From Mactromeris polynyma (lineage: Eukaryota; Mollusca; Bivalvia; Venerida; Mactridae), in the NCBI GenBank assembly GCA_032209605.1, contig JASFXZ010000014.1, forward strand, positions 15,271,231-15,335,230: DNA of 64,000 nt. Reading direction: 5' to 3'. Below, piece after piece: positions 1 to 11,936 of the stretch. Below the pieces are notes generated by a model that searched no databases, had not been told where the DNA came from, and worked only from the letters and a program-made list of their open reading frames with translations. The position numbers were made by a program, and so were the translations under genes. Numbering within the stretch: the stretch's first letter is position 1; each line of letters begins with the position of its first letter.

Positions 1-312
1 AAATGAGAGGAGCCAACATGCCACCAAGAATGCAGGGACCTGGCGGTAGATTAATGGGCCCAAGAAGTGCTGGCCCTAACAGGCTAAGGAGCCCACAAGG
101 ATTTCAACGACCAATGGGACAACCAATGCGCCAGAACTCTAGTCCAGGAATGCCCCGACCACTGATGTTCAATCACAGGCCCCGTGGACCCAGTCAGGGT
201 ATGAATAGGGGCCCAGTTCCTAGATTTTCGCATGAAATGGTTAGGCCCACCAACCATGGCCCTAGACCTGATAATACTCCGAGACAACCTATACCTCAGC
301 CATATATGTCTA
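1..312 (+). CDS. RBM33: RBM33-like exon (partial at window start), Met/Pro/Arg-rich
   Basis: The frame is open from the first base (codons begin at 3), with no stop before the donor GTAAGT at 313. It ends one base into a codon. Composition is Pro, Arg, Gly, Met and Gln, with repeated RGP/GPR-like motifs and no folded domain visible. Most of the gene's 5' half must lie upstream of the window. Confidence 0.7.
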
Positions 313-3300
313 GTAAGTTTTATCTCACAGAGTACTATGTAGTATATAGTTAGTAAATTCAACAATACCCATTTTGGTAATTCACATACATTTTAGCGAT
401 TTGTGAATATTTTGTCAATTCGGAAACATTTTAGCGATTTGTGAATAATTTGTCAATTCACAAACATTTTGGCAATTTCACTAACATTTCTGCTCAAAAG
501 TCTGAACTTGTTGATTCGTGAAATTTTTAACTTGACAAAATATCAACTAAGACAGTGAGTGTGTTTTGTTTTTCAGATCAACCCATGCCAATGCAGCCAA
601 TGTATACTGATCAGTCAAATTATTCGCAACCAGCTTACTCACAATCTGTACATACGCAGCCACAGCCAGTACATTCCCAGCCCCATGTTATACAGAGTCA
701 ACCTGCTGGATCTACGATACATGTGAATCCCAAGTTCCAAGGCGGTCTACCATCATCTGTACAGCAATCCTCACAGCATGCATTGTTACCACATAGTGTT
801 CCCCAGCCAGTGTACAGTCAACACCAACCTATACAGAGTGTAAGTTAAACTAGACACCCTTTTTATTTACTTGGAATTATTGTAAACAAATTGTGTGAAC
901 AACATTGTCCACGTAGTGAAGAATTTTATGTGCTCAATATTATCTTCAAGCCAGTATTTTGTCTTGTAATAGACAAACCACAACAATTGCTAAAACTTAG
1001 GTTTTAATGTGAAACTAGTCTATCTACATATTTATATACATGGATAAATAAAACAGCAGATAAAATTGTATCCTGTTCACCTCTTGAAATGTCTGTATTG
1101 CTGAATTTTGATTTGTATAATTATTTGTTAACTTCTTCATATCTATTTTTAGTATCAAGAAAGTCAGCAAGCTTGGGCACCCCAACATCACCATGGACAA
1201 CCAGTTTCTATGCATTCCACAAGTCCTGGTGGCTATCCCCAAGCCCAACAAATGTACCCACCCCAGCCAGTACCATTGTTACCTAATCATCAGAACAGAC
1301 CTGGTATTTTAGGTGCCAATCCCTCCGCATTAATGCCACCCCCAGATCATCAACGACAACCAGGTAGGATCACTTGTCTGGTAGCTGTATATATGTGTGT
1401 TAGCACTCTCTTTCTGTTTGAGTGTATGACTTTTGATTTCGTTTGATTAATTGTTTGTGTGTGTGTGCATGCGTATGTGTTCGGATTCTAGTCAGGGCTG
1501 TTCATGCATTATAGGTCTTAGTCTAAGTTTCAGTCTTAAAATGTCCGTGAATAAGACTCCAGGTCAAGTTCAATTTCGTTTTCAATCCACTAATTTTTGA
1601 AGGAGTTTAGCCCTTTTTGACTTGAAAGACTATGGCGGGGGCATCCAAGTCATATGTTCACATCTAGTTATAGAGAAAGTTTGGTGCTTTAATCAGAGGT
1701 TTGCATATTACAGAGTTGATAGAAAATTACTTGCTGTGGATATATTCAGTCCTGTATATAGAAGTAATATGATTTTTGCAGAACATAGTAACATGAATAT
1801 GCAGAATGCTCATCATATACAGCCGCGACCCCTTTTGCAAGCTCAACAACATCGTCCTAATCAGCAGCACCAACATGTTAGACACATGGGGCCACCACAT
1901 ACTTCTAATCAACATGGTCCTAGAAATCCCCATCCTGGACCTCATCAAGTGAGACCACAGAGACCAGTAGCCAATCAAAACATTCGAGGTCCTAGACCAA
2001 CCAATCAGATGTCTGGTAATGTTAGGCAGATGAGGCCCCCAGGAGGACAAGAATTCAAACCAAGAAATCCACAGGGGAACCAGAGGTTCAAGGTTAGTAA
2101 AAGCCAATTTGCTGTATGGAATCTTGAAGCCATTAAATGTTTTTCAAGTGTTTGAGTAAATGCCAGAAACTCCTGGAAAACAACTTCTTTCAGAAACTTT
2201 GCTTTTTTAGAAGAATTAAGTTACAATAAGTACAGAAAAAAGAAAAGAAATGGAAAAATCTATGAGATTAGGTGACTTCTTGATTTTTGTATGCCACATG
2301 TTTTTGCGTTGTTTTTTTGATGTATGAAACAAAAATCATGACCTGTTGCCATTATTGATACTTGATAGTAAATTGGTGGACAAGAAGTTTTGAAAAGATA
2401 CTTGAAATTTGTCTCTGATATTCTGTATGTACCATGAATAAGTAATATTGATGTTGTTTTAGACTCCACACCCAGTGGGACAGACACCAAGTCAAGGGTG
2501 GAATCCAACGCCTGATCAGCTTGCAGCATCCGTGAAGACAGAAGAGGATCCAGATAAAGAAAGGAAACTTAAGGAAATGGAGGAAAAAAAGAGATTGAGG
2601 TAGGATCTTAATTTGTATGAATGTTCTGATTGTTTGCATTATTTCTCTGAATTTGAGATTTGGCCCAGCATGCAGTCCATTAATCTGCCACCTCAGTGAA
2701 GCATTTTCATGTTATTTTCATAAAAAGAAATATATTTATTAATGTGATTATAGACTGATAATAATACACATGTCAGTGTTCTGTCTCGGGAAGTGGCTTT
2801 AAGGAGTCAGATCATGAGATGATTGGGCAGGGCAAGAGGTTGAGCACCTGACTCCTGATCATAAGGTCACCAGGAAAGAGTCGCAGAGAGTGATTGGTAT
2901 AAGTTGTAAGAATTTGTTTCACAATCTGCTTTAAAACAATAGGTTTAAATGAATTTTGTTTTGTTTAAATGTCTAGACGTCATATTGAGTTTTCAGAACA
3001 AGTTGGAGTTTTTGTTGCAGGGGTATTTGTTTGTATTTAGTTTATATGTTTAATATTGATTACAGAGCTGAGAGGTTCAAGATGAACACCCCAGTTCAGG
3101 TAAATGCAGGAAGTCCGAGTAACAAGAAAGTTATTGCAACTAAACGGCCATCTGGAGAGGAACCAACTGTGGAGGAAATTTCACCTGCAAAATCAGTTAG
3201 AATAGAAACTTTAGCAACAATGAAAACAGATTCTTCGGTGAGTGGGTCCTGATAGTTTAGAAGTCCGGCTTTAAATATCTACTCCTGAAATGGCTGCTAT

Positions 3301-6300
3301 TCCAAAATAGTTCATCACAAATTTCAAAGCAATGTTCATTTATTCTATCAGAGGATGTTGCTTCCTATTTAAAAGAAATTAATTGCTATAATTGCCCTCC
3401 TCTAGTTTCAATAGTAGTACATAGTAATTCAGCGCTTTTTATAATGACTAAGATATATATTAAGTGCTGCAAATACAGTAAAGTTCTGCCTTACGTTCCG
3501 TCTGAAAAGTATTAAAAATATTACAGTCCGCATTATATGACCACTTTTCTCGGACCTAATTTTTTTCTTCTTTAATTCAATGGTCTCGGGGTCTGAAATT
3601 ACGACCAACCCTCTGTTCCATAATACCACCTGCATATCCAGTCACATTGGCCAGTTTATGTGTTAGTTATCATCCTGGGATACAGACTGATTTCATGTAA
3701 AAATGCATGTTAATAACAAATCTGTGAATACAGTGTAACCACTCCAGAGCAGTCCTCTCTTGATCAACAACCTCTCTTCAGCTACATTATCAAGCTTCCT
3801 GTAGCAAATACTCTCTGCCAATTCAATCTCTCTAGAGCAATAACTGTTCAATAACAGCCATAATCTGTGTCTTCCATTAGATATTGCTCAGGAAATGTTC
3901 TACTGTAACAAAATTTGGAAGAAAAGTTTCTTGAACCTATTAACCCAATTGTTTATGTTGCATGGGTTGACTTGTAGTTGAAAGGTTGTGTCCATGATAA
4001 CCAAGAATCATGCTTAATCATTTATTTTTAGTCAAATGAAGAATACTTACCAAACTGCCCTGCAAATGTTCAATTAAGCCGTGCAAAGAATTGGTTATGT
4101 AGCTTTTATGAGCTGGACTGAAAAACTTTGAAGTTTTTAATTTATATAAATTGATAGTGTATTTACAATTTTCACTGAAACATAATCTCAATTAGTAAAC
4201 AATTGTCTGCATTTAGTTTACAACTTCTTTCGTTCAATACAATGACTGATTGAGATATATTTAATGTTTTGGATGCTGGTAATATTTGTACTTGAGTAAT
4301 ATTACCCTCTTAAATGCGCAAGGAGTCTCCATGTTGGAGTGGTCATGGTCGCTGACCTCAAATCACTTGCCCCTCTTAGTTGTAGGTTTGAATCCCACCC
4401 GGGATATCGAATTGTGAGGATGCCATACCGCTGGCTTGCAAAGTCTCTGGTCTCGGATCTTCTACCACCCTAATACCTGCGATAGTCATTACATGATCGA
4501 AGCTGTTCATGTGACTTAAAGCCCCATTAAACTCATAAATGTGACAAAATTGTGCCTTTTGTAGTCTGTGAATTCTGAAGATGCCTTGAAGAAAGCATTG
4601 GAGGAGCAGAAGAAACGCAGAGAACTGATTATGAAAATTAAGGAAGCCAAGAGACAAGCATTAGCAGAACAGAAAAGGAAAACTCTGGCACAAAAACTTG
4701 CTAAAGAAGGTGATTTATTTATACTTGGATTTGTGATCCCACCAAGATTGTGTTTATATATATATATAGTATGAGAAGAGTTATGCTTCTTGGTGGTTGA
4801 GTAACGTCTGTGTCCTATGGACTCATTTCTTGTTAGGTGCATAGGACTCATTTCTTGTTAGATGCATTGGTAAAAGGGAAGCTATGATTGTCTTGGTTGT
4901 ATGTAAACATCAGTGAGTTATAATTCTCACTTCCTATTTATTGAATTGAATTGATATTTTCTTCTCACAAGAAGTTGATCACCATAAAGTTATGAAGCAT
5001 GGACATACCTTTACTTCTTAGAATAACTGCCTTTTGTTTTTATGTAATGTTTCTTGATTTTTAGTCAATGTCTGAGACAATCTTGAGGAAAATCGGTCAC
5101 ATTTTTTATTAGAATTTAATCTCAGTTGTTCTGTTGCTAGGGAAATCAACTGTTGAAGATAATCAGCCAATGGAAATACAACAAGTAAATCAACAACAAG
5201 CACATAATCAACAATTTACTGCTCAGGACAGAGGTCGTGGGAGAGGTCAAAAGTTGAATAGAGGCAGAGGTCAAGGACATGTAAATATGGGAGGTCATGG
5301 ACAAGGACAGCCAATAAGTGTTGTTGTACAGACACAGCCCAATTTAATCCAAATTCCAGTGGATGGAGATCAAATGAGAGGTCATGGATTTAATGAAGGT
5401 CAAGGACAGTCTAGAGGTCAAGGTCTAACTAGAGGTCGAGGCCATGGTCCGACTAGAGGTGTAATTATGAACAGAGGTCGTGGTCGTGGAGTACAGAGTG
5501 TGCCAAATGTGGTTCAATTACAGCAAGTTGAAATTCAGGACAGTGCTATGTATGATAATGGTGTTAATAGAACATTGAATGAACCTAGCAACAATAGAAC
5601 TGTGTTATCGTCCTCGGTGACCAGGCAGGTTATAGGTATGAATCCTAGAGGAGCTGCAACACAAGTTGTAGCTCGAGGAAGAAAGGTCATTGATAAGTCA
5701 GAGGAAAGCCCAGCACCTAGGGTAGGTAAATTTTATTGATAATTGAGAACTAGTTTGATAGATTCAGTGATATATGAACATATTTTAGCGTTACATTTTT
5801 ATCATAAATTGTTAATACACATTTTATTAGCACGTTTGTTGCTGACATGGCAGGGCCCATCACTTAAAGGCAGTTGTAATGTCATGTTAAAAAGAATACA
5901 TCATGACTTATATGCAATGTCATTTATGATAAAGTTTTAAGTACCAGTTGTTTTCTAGATCATTGATTTTTTTACCAGACATGAATTTAAAATTAAAAAA
6001 AATTCTGTATTCAACTCACTCTGAAAGTCTGGGGGTAATTACTGAACAAATTCACAATTTGTTATGCAATAAATTGTAAATTTTCTACAATGGTTATCAA
6101 GATAGTTTACAAAAATTATAAAGAATAAGCGTTATTATAATGCTAACAATACATCATAACGATTCATTTTCAAAATCTGCTGTAACAATATATACATGAG
6201 CAGAACTTTCAAACGTAACTACTTGCATAATCTGAGATGTTATCCTGATTTTGGTATTGATGATTTGCTGTATGTAGTTTTATATAGTATATTTTGAAGA

Positions 6301-8969
6301 AAGCAGTTTTAAACAAGTTCAAAGATTGTTTACGTCAAATTTCTATGGAAATTTCATGACAAAATATGATTAAGAAAGTGATAGATATAGAAAGACTAAC
6401 TGTATTTTATATATTTGGATTACTTTCTTGTTCAATTTTCATTTTTATTTGTGATGAAATTAGTTGTTCTCTGTGAACCAATTAGTTGTTCTCTGTGAAC
6501 CAATTAGTTCTCCTCTGTGAACCAATTAGTTGTCCTCTGTGAACCAATTAGTTGTCCTCTGTGAACCAATTAGTTGTCCTCTGTGAACCAATTAGTTGTC
6601 CTCTGTGAACCAATTAGTTGTCCTCTGTGAACCAATTAGTTGAATGTGTGTTTGATGAGATTTTGTTGATGTTTTTCAGAGAATTGTTGTAAATAGCTTA
6701 GAACCTACCCAGTCTTCAACTGTATTAATCAAGGATTTGCCTGCGAAGGTTGATCTTGGGAAAGTTAATAAGAAATGTGCTCAGCATGGTAATATAAAGG
6801 TAAGAAATGTCATGGTTAGGCCTTCCTTAAAAAATTGTTTGTTTGGTATAAACCTACATGTATACTCATGAAAATGGCCCCTACTCAAAGAAGGGCTGTC
6901 ATTGATACAATTGATACTGATTTTTTTTCTGTTGATTGATATGTGGTAGACATGTACAAATATCGATATCATGACGGGAAAATACTGGGGAATCTGACAG
7001 TCTAAAATGTAGTCGGCCGCTTGTTAAACAGTGCTCTTGTGGATAGTGCATTCCAAATGTTGGCAATATAATACAATACTGTGAAGTTAAAAATATGGAT
7101 TCATTATTTATACATAAACACAGAAAAGTAGGAGTTAGTAGACTCTTCAAGGAATTAATAAATATAATTGATATCATCGATATTTGTCTTGGGATATATC
7201 AATATTGTTGGTATGCACAAATCTGAATCAACGACAGCCCTACCTCAGAAATATTTTTAGGTGGCTGAGTGAGGAACATATTCTGTGTTTATTGAAACTT
7301 GAATGTCCATAAAAAGTAATAAATGAACAAGAAATGTCTTTAAAAAAAATAAACAGTGTAATTTGAATGATGTCTTCTGGTATGTTAAATGAAATAAAAA
7401 TGTTTGCAACATGTTGAAAAATCAATCCTTACACAAAATTAACTCGGATTTTTCTATAGATCTCCTATAATCATGGACCTGTCTTATGCTTAAACTACTT
7501 ACGGCAAAATTCAAACTGCTAACGAACGCACATCTTATGAAATCCCTGTTTGGTGCCTCTTAGGGAACGAAAACCCGTTTGGTGCCTCTTGGGTGAAAAA
7601 ATGATTAGTCAGATTTTAAAAAGTCCGCTTCGAGGGCAACATTTGGTTGGTCAAAAATGTAGGTGAAAATCAATGTTATACAGCTACGCCAAAAAATTAG
7701 TCTTCGTACCCACCGAAATTTTGCTGGGTAGGATTATGGCAAACAAACACATTTTTTAGTATGGCCTTACATAGATGATAATCCTATATCTGTTGGGTAT
7801 TTTATAGACATGATTTATATAAAGAAAGTCATTAAGAAGTTGAAACATTATGGAGATGGGATTGTATTGTAATCGTGACTGACATTTTTGCTTTGAGTGG
7901 AAATCTCTTTGAAACTATTTCCATCATTTTAAGTCCTATTGATGTTATGACGTGGATGGAGTTTGCGAATTATTATTATGGCGTGGATAGAATTGAATGT
8001 AATTAGTATTTAGTGTATTAATAGCTATATATATATATTGAATAGAGTTGGGATTGTAATAAGAGTATTGTAGATTATACCTCAAGTTGTTGACTTTGAT
8101 CAAGGTTCAGTTTTGTCATAGCGTCGGTGCAGATGTACGTAAGGTCTAGATTGGTGATGTTTTATGTTATTGAGTGCAACTTCTACGTCTGAGTGCTTAG
8201 ATGCTAGCTTCACCATTCTATACTCTGTCTGGGTAACACGAACAACAGCTGTATACTTATTATGTGTTTTATGTATGTTACAGTCGTTTAACTATAAAGC
8301 AGATGCTAAGCAGATAGTTGTACAATACAGCTCTCCAGCAGAGGCTGCTGCCTTCCTCAAGAAAAATCCTAAGTAAGTGATGGTTATATAGTATATACAT
8401 GTATAGGACTGATCTATATTTTGTGAGCTTTTAGTGACTAAAACAGACAGGGTCATGAAGTGACTTTCATAGCTATTAGGGTGGAGGAGGACCCTGTATG
8501 ACCCATCTAGCATTATTTAGGGTATAGATTGGCACTTGAGTAGAACCATCCACTGTCTGTTAGCCTGCTGGATAGCTTCCTCACACAATTTCTTCATCAC
8601 AGAGATTTTGACCCAGGTGTGAGAATCAGATGTTCTGAAGCCAGTGACCATAATTATGACAGAGGCCAGCTATGTATTCATTATAACTTGGTTGTTTTAA
8701 ATAATAGACCATGTTGAAGTGAATGCTGTTTGGAACCGAGAGAGCTGGTTTGATGAACCTACTACTATGTATATCTGAAATACTGTTGAATGGCGGTGTA
8801 AACCCCAAAAGGAATGAAACGTTACAATTATTTATTTGTTAATTTCAGCTACTTCATGCATCATTGTAGAGTGAGCCATTAGTTAATTCTTGAAAATGAC
8901 TGTGATTTCAGGTTTATGATAGATATGGGATACTTGACGGCTTCATCTATACCTGATGGCAGTATGTGA
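1..8969 (+). CDS. RBM33: RBM33-like RNA-binding protein, C-terminal eleven exons (5' end outside window)
   Basis: Spliced model: 1-312, 577-839, 1153-1363, 1782-2092, 2463-2599, 3066-3237, 4565-4709, 5141-5721, 6680-6799, 8284-8372, 8912-8969, with TGA at 8967. Every donor and acceptor is GT/AG and all phases join, giving 798 residues. In order the protein shows a long Pro/Gln/Met/Arg-rich region (exons 1-4), a charged helical stretch rich in Lys, Glu and Arg (exons 5-7), an RG-rich box with repeated RGRG and GHGQGQ (exon 8), then an RRM-like domain. In that domain STVLIKDLP reads as beta-1/RNP2 and KQIVVQYSS as the RNP1 strand, followed by an AAAFLKK helix and a short tail FMIDMGYLTASS. This order matches RBM33, a vertebrate nuclear RNA-binding protein linked to mRNA export and m6A demethylation; that function is known for the vertebrate family, not shown here. 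A different RGG/RRM protein is the alternative. Confidence 0.75.
577..839 (+). CDS. RBM33: RBM33-like exon, Gln/Ser/Pro/His-rich
   Basis: The acceptor TTTTTCAG precedes 577 and the donor GTAAGT starts at 840. The first two bases complete the codon split from the previous exon. The peptide has repeated QP, YSQP and HSQP motifs, a low-complexity prion-like composition typical of RNA-granule proteins. Confidence 0.75.
1153..1363 (+). CDS. RBM33: RBM33-like exon, Pro/Gln/His-rich
   Basis: The acceptor TATTTTTAG precedes 1153 and the donor GTAGGA begins at 1364. Reading is in phase from the previous exon (phase 0) and leaves phase 1. It encodes YQESQQAWAP followed by QMYPPQPVPLLP-type low-complexity sequence. 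Confidence 0.72.
1782..2092 (+). CDS. RBM33: RBM33-like exon, His/Arg/Pro/Asn-rich
   Basis: The acceptor ATTTTTGCAG precedes 1782 and the donor GTTAGT begins at 2093. It joins in phase on both sides. The peptide carries repeated HQHVRHMGPPH- and GPRPTNQM-like segments continuing the disordered region. The frame is also open upstream to 1622, but that stretch is intron and contains a repeat fragment. Confidence 0.73.
2463..2599 (+). CDS. RBM33: RBM33-like exon, start of charged helix
   Basis: The acceptor GTTGTTTTAG precedes 2463 and the donor GTAGGA begins at 2600. It encodes TPHPVGQTPSQGWNPTPDQL and then an acidic/basic stretch (KTEEDPDKERKLKEMEEKKR) expected to be helical. It ends two bases into an Arg codon completed by the next exon. 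Confidence 0.75.
3066..3237 (+). CDS. RBM33: RBM33-like exon, charged linker
   Basis: The acceptor GATTACAG precedes 3066 and the strong donor GTGAGT begins at 3238. The split Arg codon is restored, continuing the helix as RLRAERFK. The rest is a Ser/Thr/Lys/Glu-rich linker with KRPSGEEPTVEEISPAKS, compatible with phosphorylation or a nuclear signal, though neither is demonstrated. Confidence 0.74.
3731..3905. mobile_element. MITE-like element, CAGTGYAACC family, in RBM33-like intron
   Basis: It begins CAGTGTAACCACTCCAGAGC after a TA and ends at TTCTACTG before TA. It contains the family signature CTCTTGATCAACAACCTCTC also seen near 11950, 32260, 45745, 48865 and 55250. No coding capacity. 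TA flanks and CAG...CTG ends are typical of Tc1/mariner-pogo type non-autonomous elements; that assignment is inferred. Confidence 0.55.
4337..4560 (+). repeat. tRNA-derived SINE-like fragment
   Basis: GTGGTCATGGTCGCTGACCT resembles a tRNA D-arm/A-box, and TAGGTTTGAATCCCACCCGGG resembles a B-box. Similar pairs occur at 53527-53590 (+) and 34962-35092 (-). The 3' part has GTGAGGATGCCATACCGCTG, a tail shared loosely with the other copies. It ends just before the intron acceptor at 4564. Confidence 0.5.
4565..4709 (+). CDS. RBM33: RBM33-like exon, Lys/Glu/Ala-rich coiled coil
   Basis: The acceptor CTTTTGTAG precedes 4565 and the donor GTGATT begins at 4710. It encodes a 40-residue uninterrupted charged helix including LKKALEEQKKRRELIMKIKE, strongly coiled-coil-like. 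It lies just 3' of a SINE-like fragment in the preceding intron. Confidence 0.75.
5141..5721 (+). CDS. RBM33: RBM33-like exon, RG-rich box
   Basis: This is the largest coding exon here (581 bp). The acceptor GTTGCTAG precedes 5141; a GTAGGT donor at 5722 keeps phase 0, though GTAAAT four bases on is a possible competitor. The N-terminal part is Gln-rich. The middle has many RGRG, RGQG, GHGQGQ and TRGRGHG units, an RG/RGG-type region that in other proteins binds RNA and is arginine-methylated. The C-terminal third is an Asn/Ser/Val-rich linker. Confidence 0.78.
6459..6643. repeat. 22-bp tandem repeat in RBM33-like intron
   Basis: About eight head-to-tail copies of CCAATTAGTTGTCCTCTGTG plus two bases. 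The first three copies are variants (TTCTCTGTG, TCTCCTCTG) and the last five are identical by eye. It lies 36 bp upstream of the acceptor for the exon at 6680. Confidence 0.9.
6680..6799 (+). CDS. RBM33: RBM33-like exon, first half of RRM-like domain
   Basis: The acceptor GTTTTTCAG precedes 6680 and the donor GTAAGA begins at 6800; it is exactly 40 codons, phase 0 to 0. It encodes STVLIKDLPAKVDLGKV followed by NKKCAQHGNIK: beta-1 with an RNP2-like strand, helix 1, and the turn into beta-2 of an RRM. Confidence 0.8.
8284..8372 (+). CDS. RBM33: RBM33-like exon, second half of RRM-like domain
   Basis: The acceptor ATGTTACAG precedes 8284 and the donor GTAAGT begins at 8373. It encodes SFNYKADAKQIVVQYSSPAE and AAAFLKKNP, matching beta-2, beta-3 (RNP1 position) and helix 2 of an RRM. 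RNP1 lacks the usual two aromatics, as in divergent RRMs. Confidence 0.8.
8500..8660 (-). repeat. SINE-like fragment, minus orientation
   Basis: On the minus strand it reads GGTCACTGGCTTCAGAACAT, then GTGAGGAAGCTATCCAGC. The same order and the same TGAGGAAGCTATCCAGC string occur in the element at 34962-35092. Confidence 0.45.
8912..8969 (+). CDS. RBM33: RBM33-like terminal coding exon
   Basis: The acceptor GATTTCAG precedes 8912. Two bases from the previous exon complete Lys, followed by FMIDMGYLTASSIPDGSM and TGA at 8967-8969. The short hydrophobic strand after helix 2 would be beta-4 of the RRM and ends the protein, as in the RBM33 family. Confidence 0.75.
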
Positions 8970-11936
8970 GTGTACAGACATCACACAAGTATGTGGTTAG
9001 TGGATAAAGCAATCTCTAGCAGATGTAAATGGTTTGTAAAACCCGATGACATTTAAATGTATGGATAGCAATAAGCAGACCTTTACTGACGTAACAAGTC
9101 TTAGCAAGTAATTACCATATACAGATTGTCGCATAACTAGCGTTATGTTCAAGGCTTTCTGTCTTGGCAAAAAGTAGTTCTGGACTATCTGTGTTGATGG
9201 AAATACAGCCTTATTTTGCAAGCTTTTAGATGTACCAAGGGAGTGTGACATCGAGTTGGCCATTACCATGGAAACAAGTGCATGTGTAGTGTGTTTGATG
9301 TGTTCCTGGTCAGCCTATATATTCACCTGTGTTGGAGTATGGTCATATTTGATGTTGTCAAGCAGACATTTGTTGTCATCATTTTGAAAAAAAAATATAT
9401 ATAAATAAGACCTATCACATGTCACACTGTATTGATCTGGGACATTTCTCGTGTTCGAATCTCACGCGTGCCAACTGGTAGAGGTCAGTTGTTCAAGCCA
9501 CTTTTCCCCCAGCATCAGTGAAGGCTCGGGCATAACTTGATTCATGGATGATCCCCTGTGTTCTTAATATCACTCGTTTATAACAACGTTAGGAGAGAGA
9601 CCTGTGCTGAATAGTTCGAGACTTGTTCCTAGCTGAAGGTGTTCTAGTTCTGTTTCACATATAGAGCTGTTATGCTGCTAGAAGTTACAGTGAAATTGAT
9701 ATTCCAATGATGTGTTTCGATGCTTATTCCCAGGAAACCAAATGTGCTACTGGTGTCCATAGCAGTTAATGCTATGCATTTATTGTTCTTTCATACATGC
9801 ATGTACCATATGTTTCTCTGTACATAGATTGTCTTAAGTATATCGGACTTGTTCATGGTAAAGTGCTGTATTTGTTGTTAGATATAATGGTAATCATTAT
9901 CATTACTGGAAATATTCCTGCTGTATATCCATAGGGATGCAAAGTGTCCCTATTTATAAACGTTTTAGTTGTTAGTTATTGAACTAGTTCAGTTCCATAT
10001 ACTGCTAAGTGGCTGAAATTGTTAAGTGTTCATATCTGACATGTAGTCAGAAGATGTACACAAAACAGCATTTGTATAGTTAGATCACACACTTAATAGC
10101 TATTTAAGATGTATACATTGTTAAGCATAAGTGTGTTGATTGATTTTAAGCATACTTTGTTGATTTGACATGTTGTTATGTATGTCACCATAGCAACCAT
10201 CATGATATGTATTGATATTGTGTATTGTGAGAAATATGGGCTACTTTTGACCATAGGACACTATTTTTAGTGTCACGGATATGACTTCACTGTTGTCATA
10301 AGTTACTTCATATAGATACAGCATGTATGCATGTTGCCATAGCAACACTATCTGGTAGTTACTATAGATAGTATATTTAAGTTGTCAAATAGTCATAGTC
10401 ATATGATATTTATAATTTATGCTGGTTGTTAAGACGACAGTTGTCTTTCCAATTGTATAGTGGCAGTTGCCATGGAAAATATTGACAACATATGTATATA
10501 CTTTTTATGAATTGTCATAAAATTAGCAACAGCATATTTTCATTGTTCAATTATAGGCAACGTTGCCATCAGTTGCCATCCATTATGGAATATTTAAGTT
10601 GCCATGGCAACAGTTTGCGAGGAAGCCATTGTTACATCAAGATTTATAAGAAACTAGATGGAATAGGAACACAACAGCATCTTGATGCATTAGCCACATG
10701 GATTCATTGCTTCAGTAAGAAGATTTACCACCGTAGCTGACATTATTGACTCAAATAATATGAACTTTTAAAAATTGAATGAACTCATGAGTGAAAATTG
10801 TTGTTGATATTTTGAGAGGTTTTTAAGATATAATGCTTGACTCTAAAACAGCACTTGAATTATTTCTGTTTGAAATTATCTTTTTAAGCAATGCTGACAT
10901 CTAAACATCTAACAAAACACAGACTTAGCATAAGTTGCGAGATCATTTGACATGTCGGACGTATTTCAAACAGGTCTTGTAGCCTTTTGCAAAGCTCCCT
11001 GACTAAATGTCTGACAAGTTAACGAGCAACCATGCATTCAAAACCAGTAAACCTTTATTTATATATTTGGCAAATATGTCAGAAATGATGTCAAAGGATT
11101 TCTCTGTTTATTGTCTCAAATGTTTGCTTAAAGACATTTACTGGTGTACCTTGTCTGTTTCTCTCAAACCTTTAGTTTTGGTTTACACTGATGAAAAGTG
11201 GATAAAAACACACCTCATCTTTGACTAGCTAGGTTGAGCATTTGCTTCATTCAATGAAAAATCTTTGTTTAAATTTACTTCCAAATCTTTTTATCATTGA
11301 TAAACTGTTCGGTTTGGTTGCTGAGTTTATCACAACTTTCAGATTAATTTCACTTTCATTGTTGATAGTAACACACCTTTTAATTTGCTTCATTCTAATT
11401 GGTTTACTCTAACACACCTTTTTCAAATTTATAATGCATTGAAAATATCTGTATTAAAATCTGTTTAACTTCAATGATTGCATGTAAGGAATATTAAACT
11501 TTGAGGGCTGTTTTAGAGAGTGAAGCCAATGAAACCGAACCTTGACATCAAGTTGTTCTTCGTTTGCGCTTGTCTGTGAAAATATAGTCTTATTGAAGTG
11601 GAGGATTGTCTTTACCAGTTTAGATTTCACAATTTCATCTGAGTAAGGTTATGAAGAAAAATATCATTAAAATCACCCTGGAACTGAGCTTTCTAGAAAA
11701 AAATCAGACAGTAATGTATTATGAGGAATTTGATCAAGACATAAGCAAGGTTTGATCCCACCAATTCTGTCCAATTTGAATGACATACATATCTTTTAAC
11801 CACTGGGCAGAATGTGGTCATGCATTGTCCTGATTGAGGTTCTGACGTTAAGATATGTTAAGTTGTTTTTTGTAAAACTTACTTTGTATACCATTCATAT
11901 ATTGCAAAAAATACCGCAGCCTCATGTTTGTTTATA
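8970..11936. other. 3' UTR/intergenic, no gene seen
   Basis: AT-rich sequence following the RBM33-like stop codon. Part is presumably 3' UTR, but no single polyadenylation site can be chosen by eye. A tRNA-like B-box, GTTCGAATCTCACG, lies at about 9453. Short open frames here have no recognisable domains. Confidence 0.5.
10184..10611. promoter_or_regulatory. Three RFX X-box-like palindromes
   Basis: GTCACCATAGCAAC at 10184-10197, GTTGCCATAGCAAC at 10333-10346 and GTTGCCATGGCAAC at 10598-10611. These fit the RFX-family X-box pattern GTNRCC-N-RGYAAC; the third is a perfect 14-bp palindrome. Half-sites (GTTGCCAT) also lie at about 10467, 10562 and 10572. Whether they act in vivo cannot be told from sequence. 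Confidence 0.5.

Larger units (their letters stand above)
313..8911 (+). other. Introns of the RBM33-like gene
   Basis: Intron contents, in order. 313-576 has a 38-bp tandem duplication at 391-470. 840-1152 shows nothing. 1364-1781 has a repeat end at 1514-1560. 2093-2462 shows nothing. 2600-3065 has a diverged repeat around 2890-2950 whose GTTTCACAATC core recurs at 17310. 3238-4564 has a MITE and a SINE-like fragment. 4710-5140 has a short duplicated ACTCATTTCTTGTTAG. 5722-6679 ends in a 22-bp array. 6800-8283 has a duplicated GTTTGGTGCCTCTT (about 7548 and 7578) and a dispersed repeat at 7653-7692. 8373-8911 has a SINE-like fragment in the minus orientation. Confidence 0.6.
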
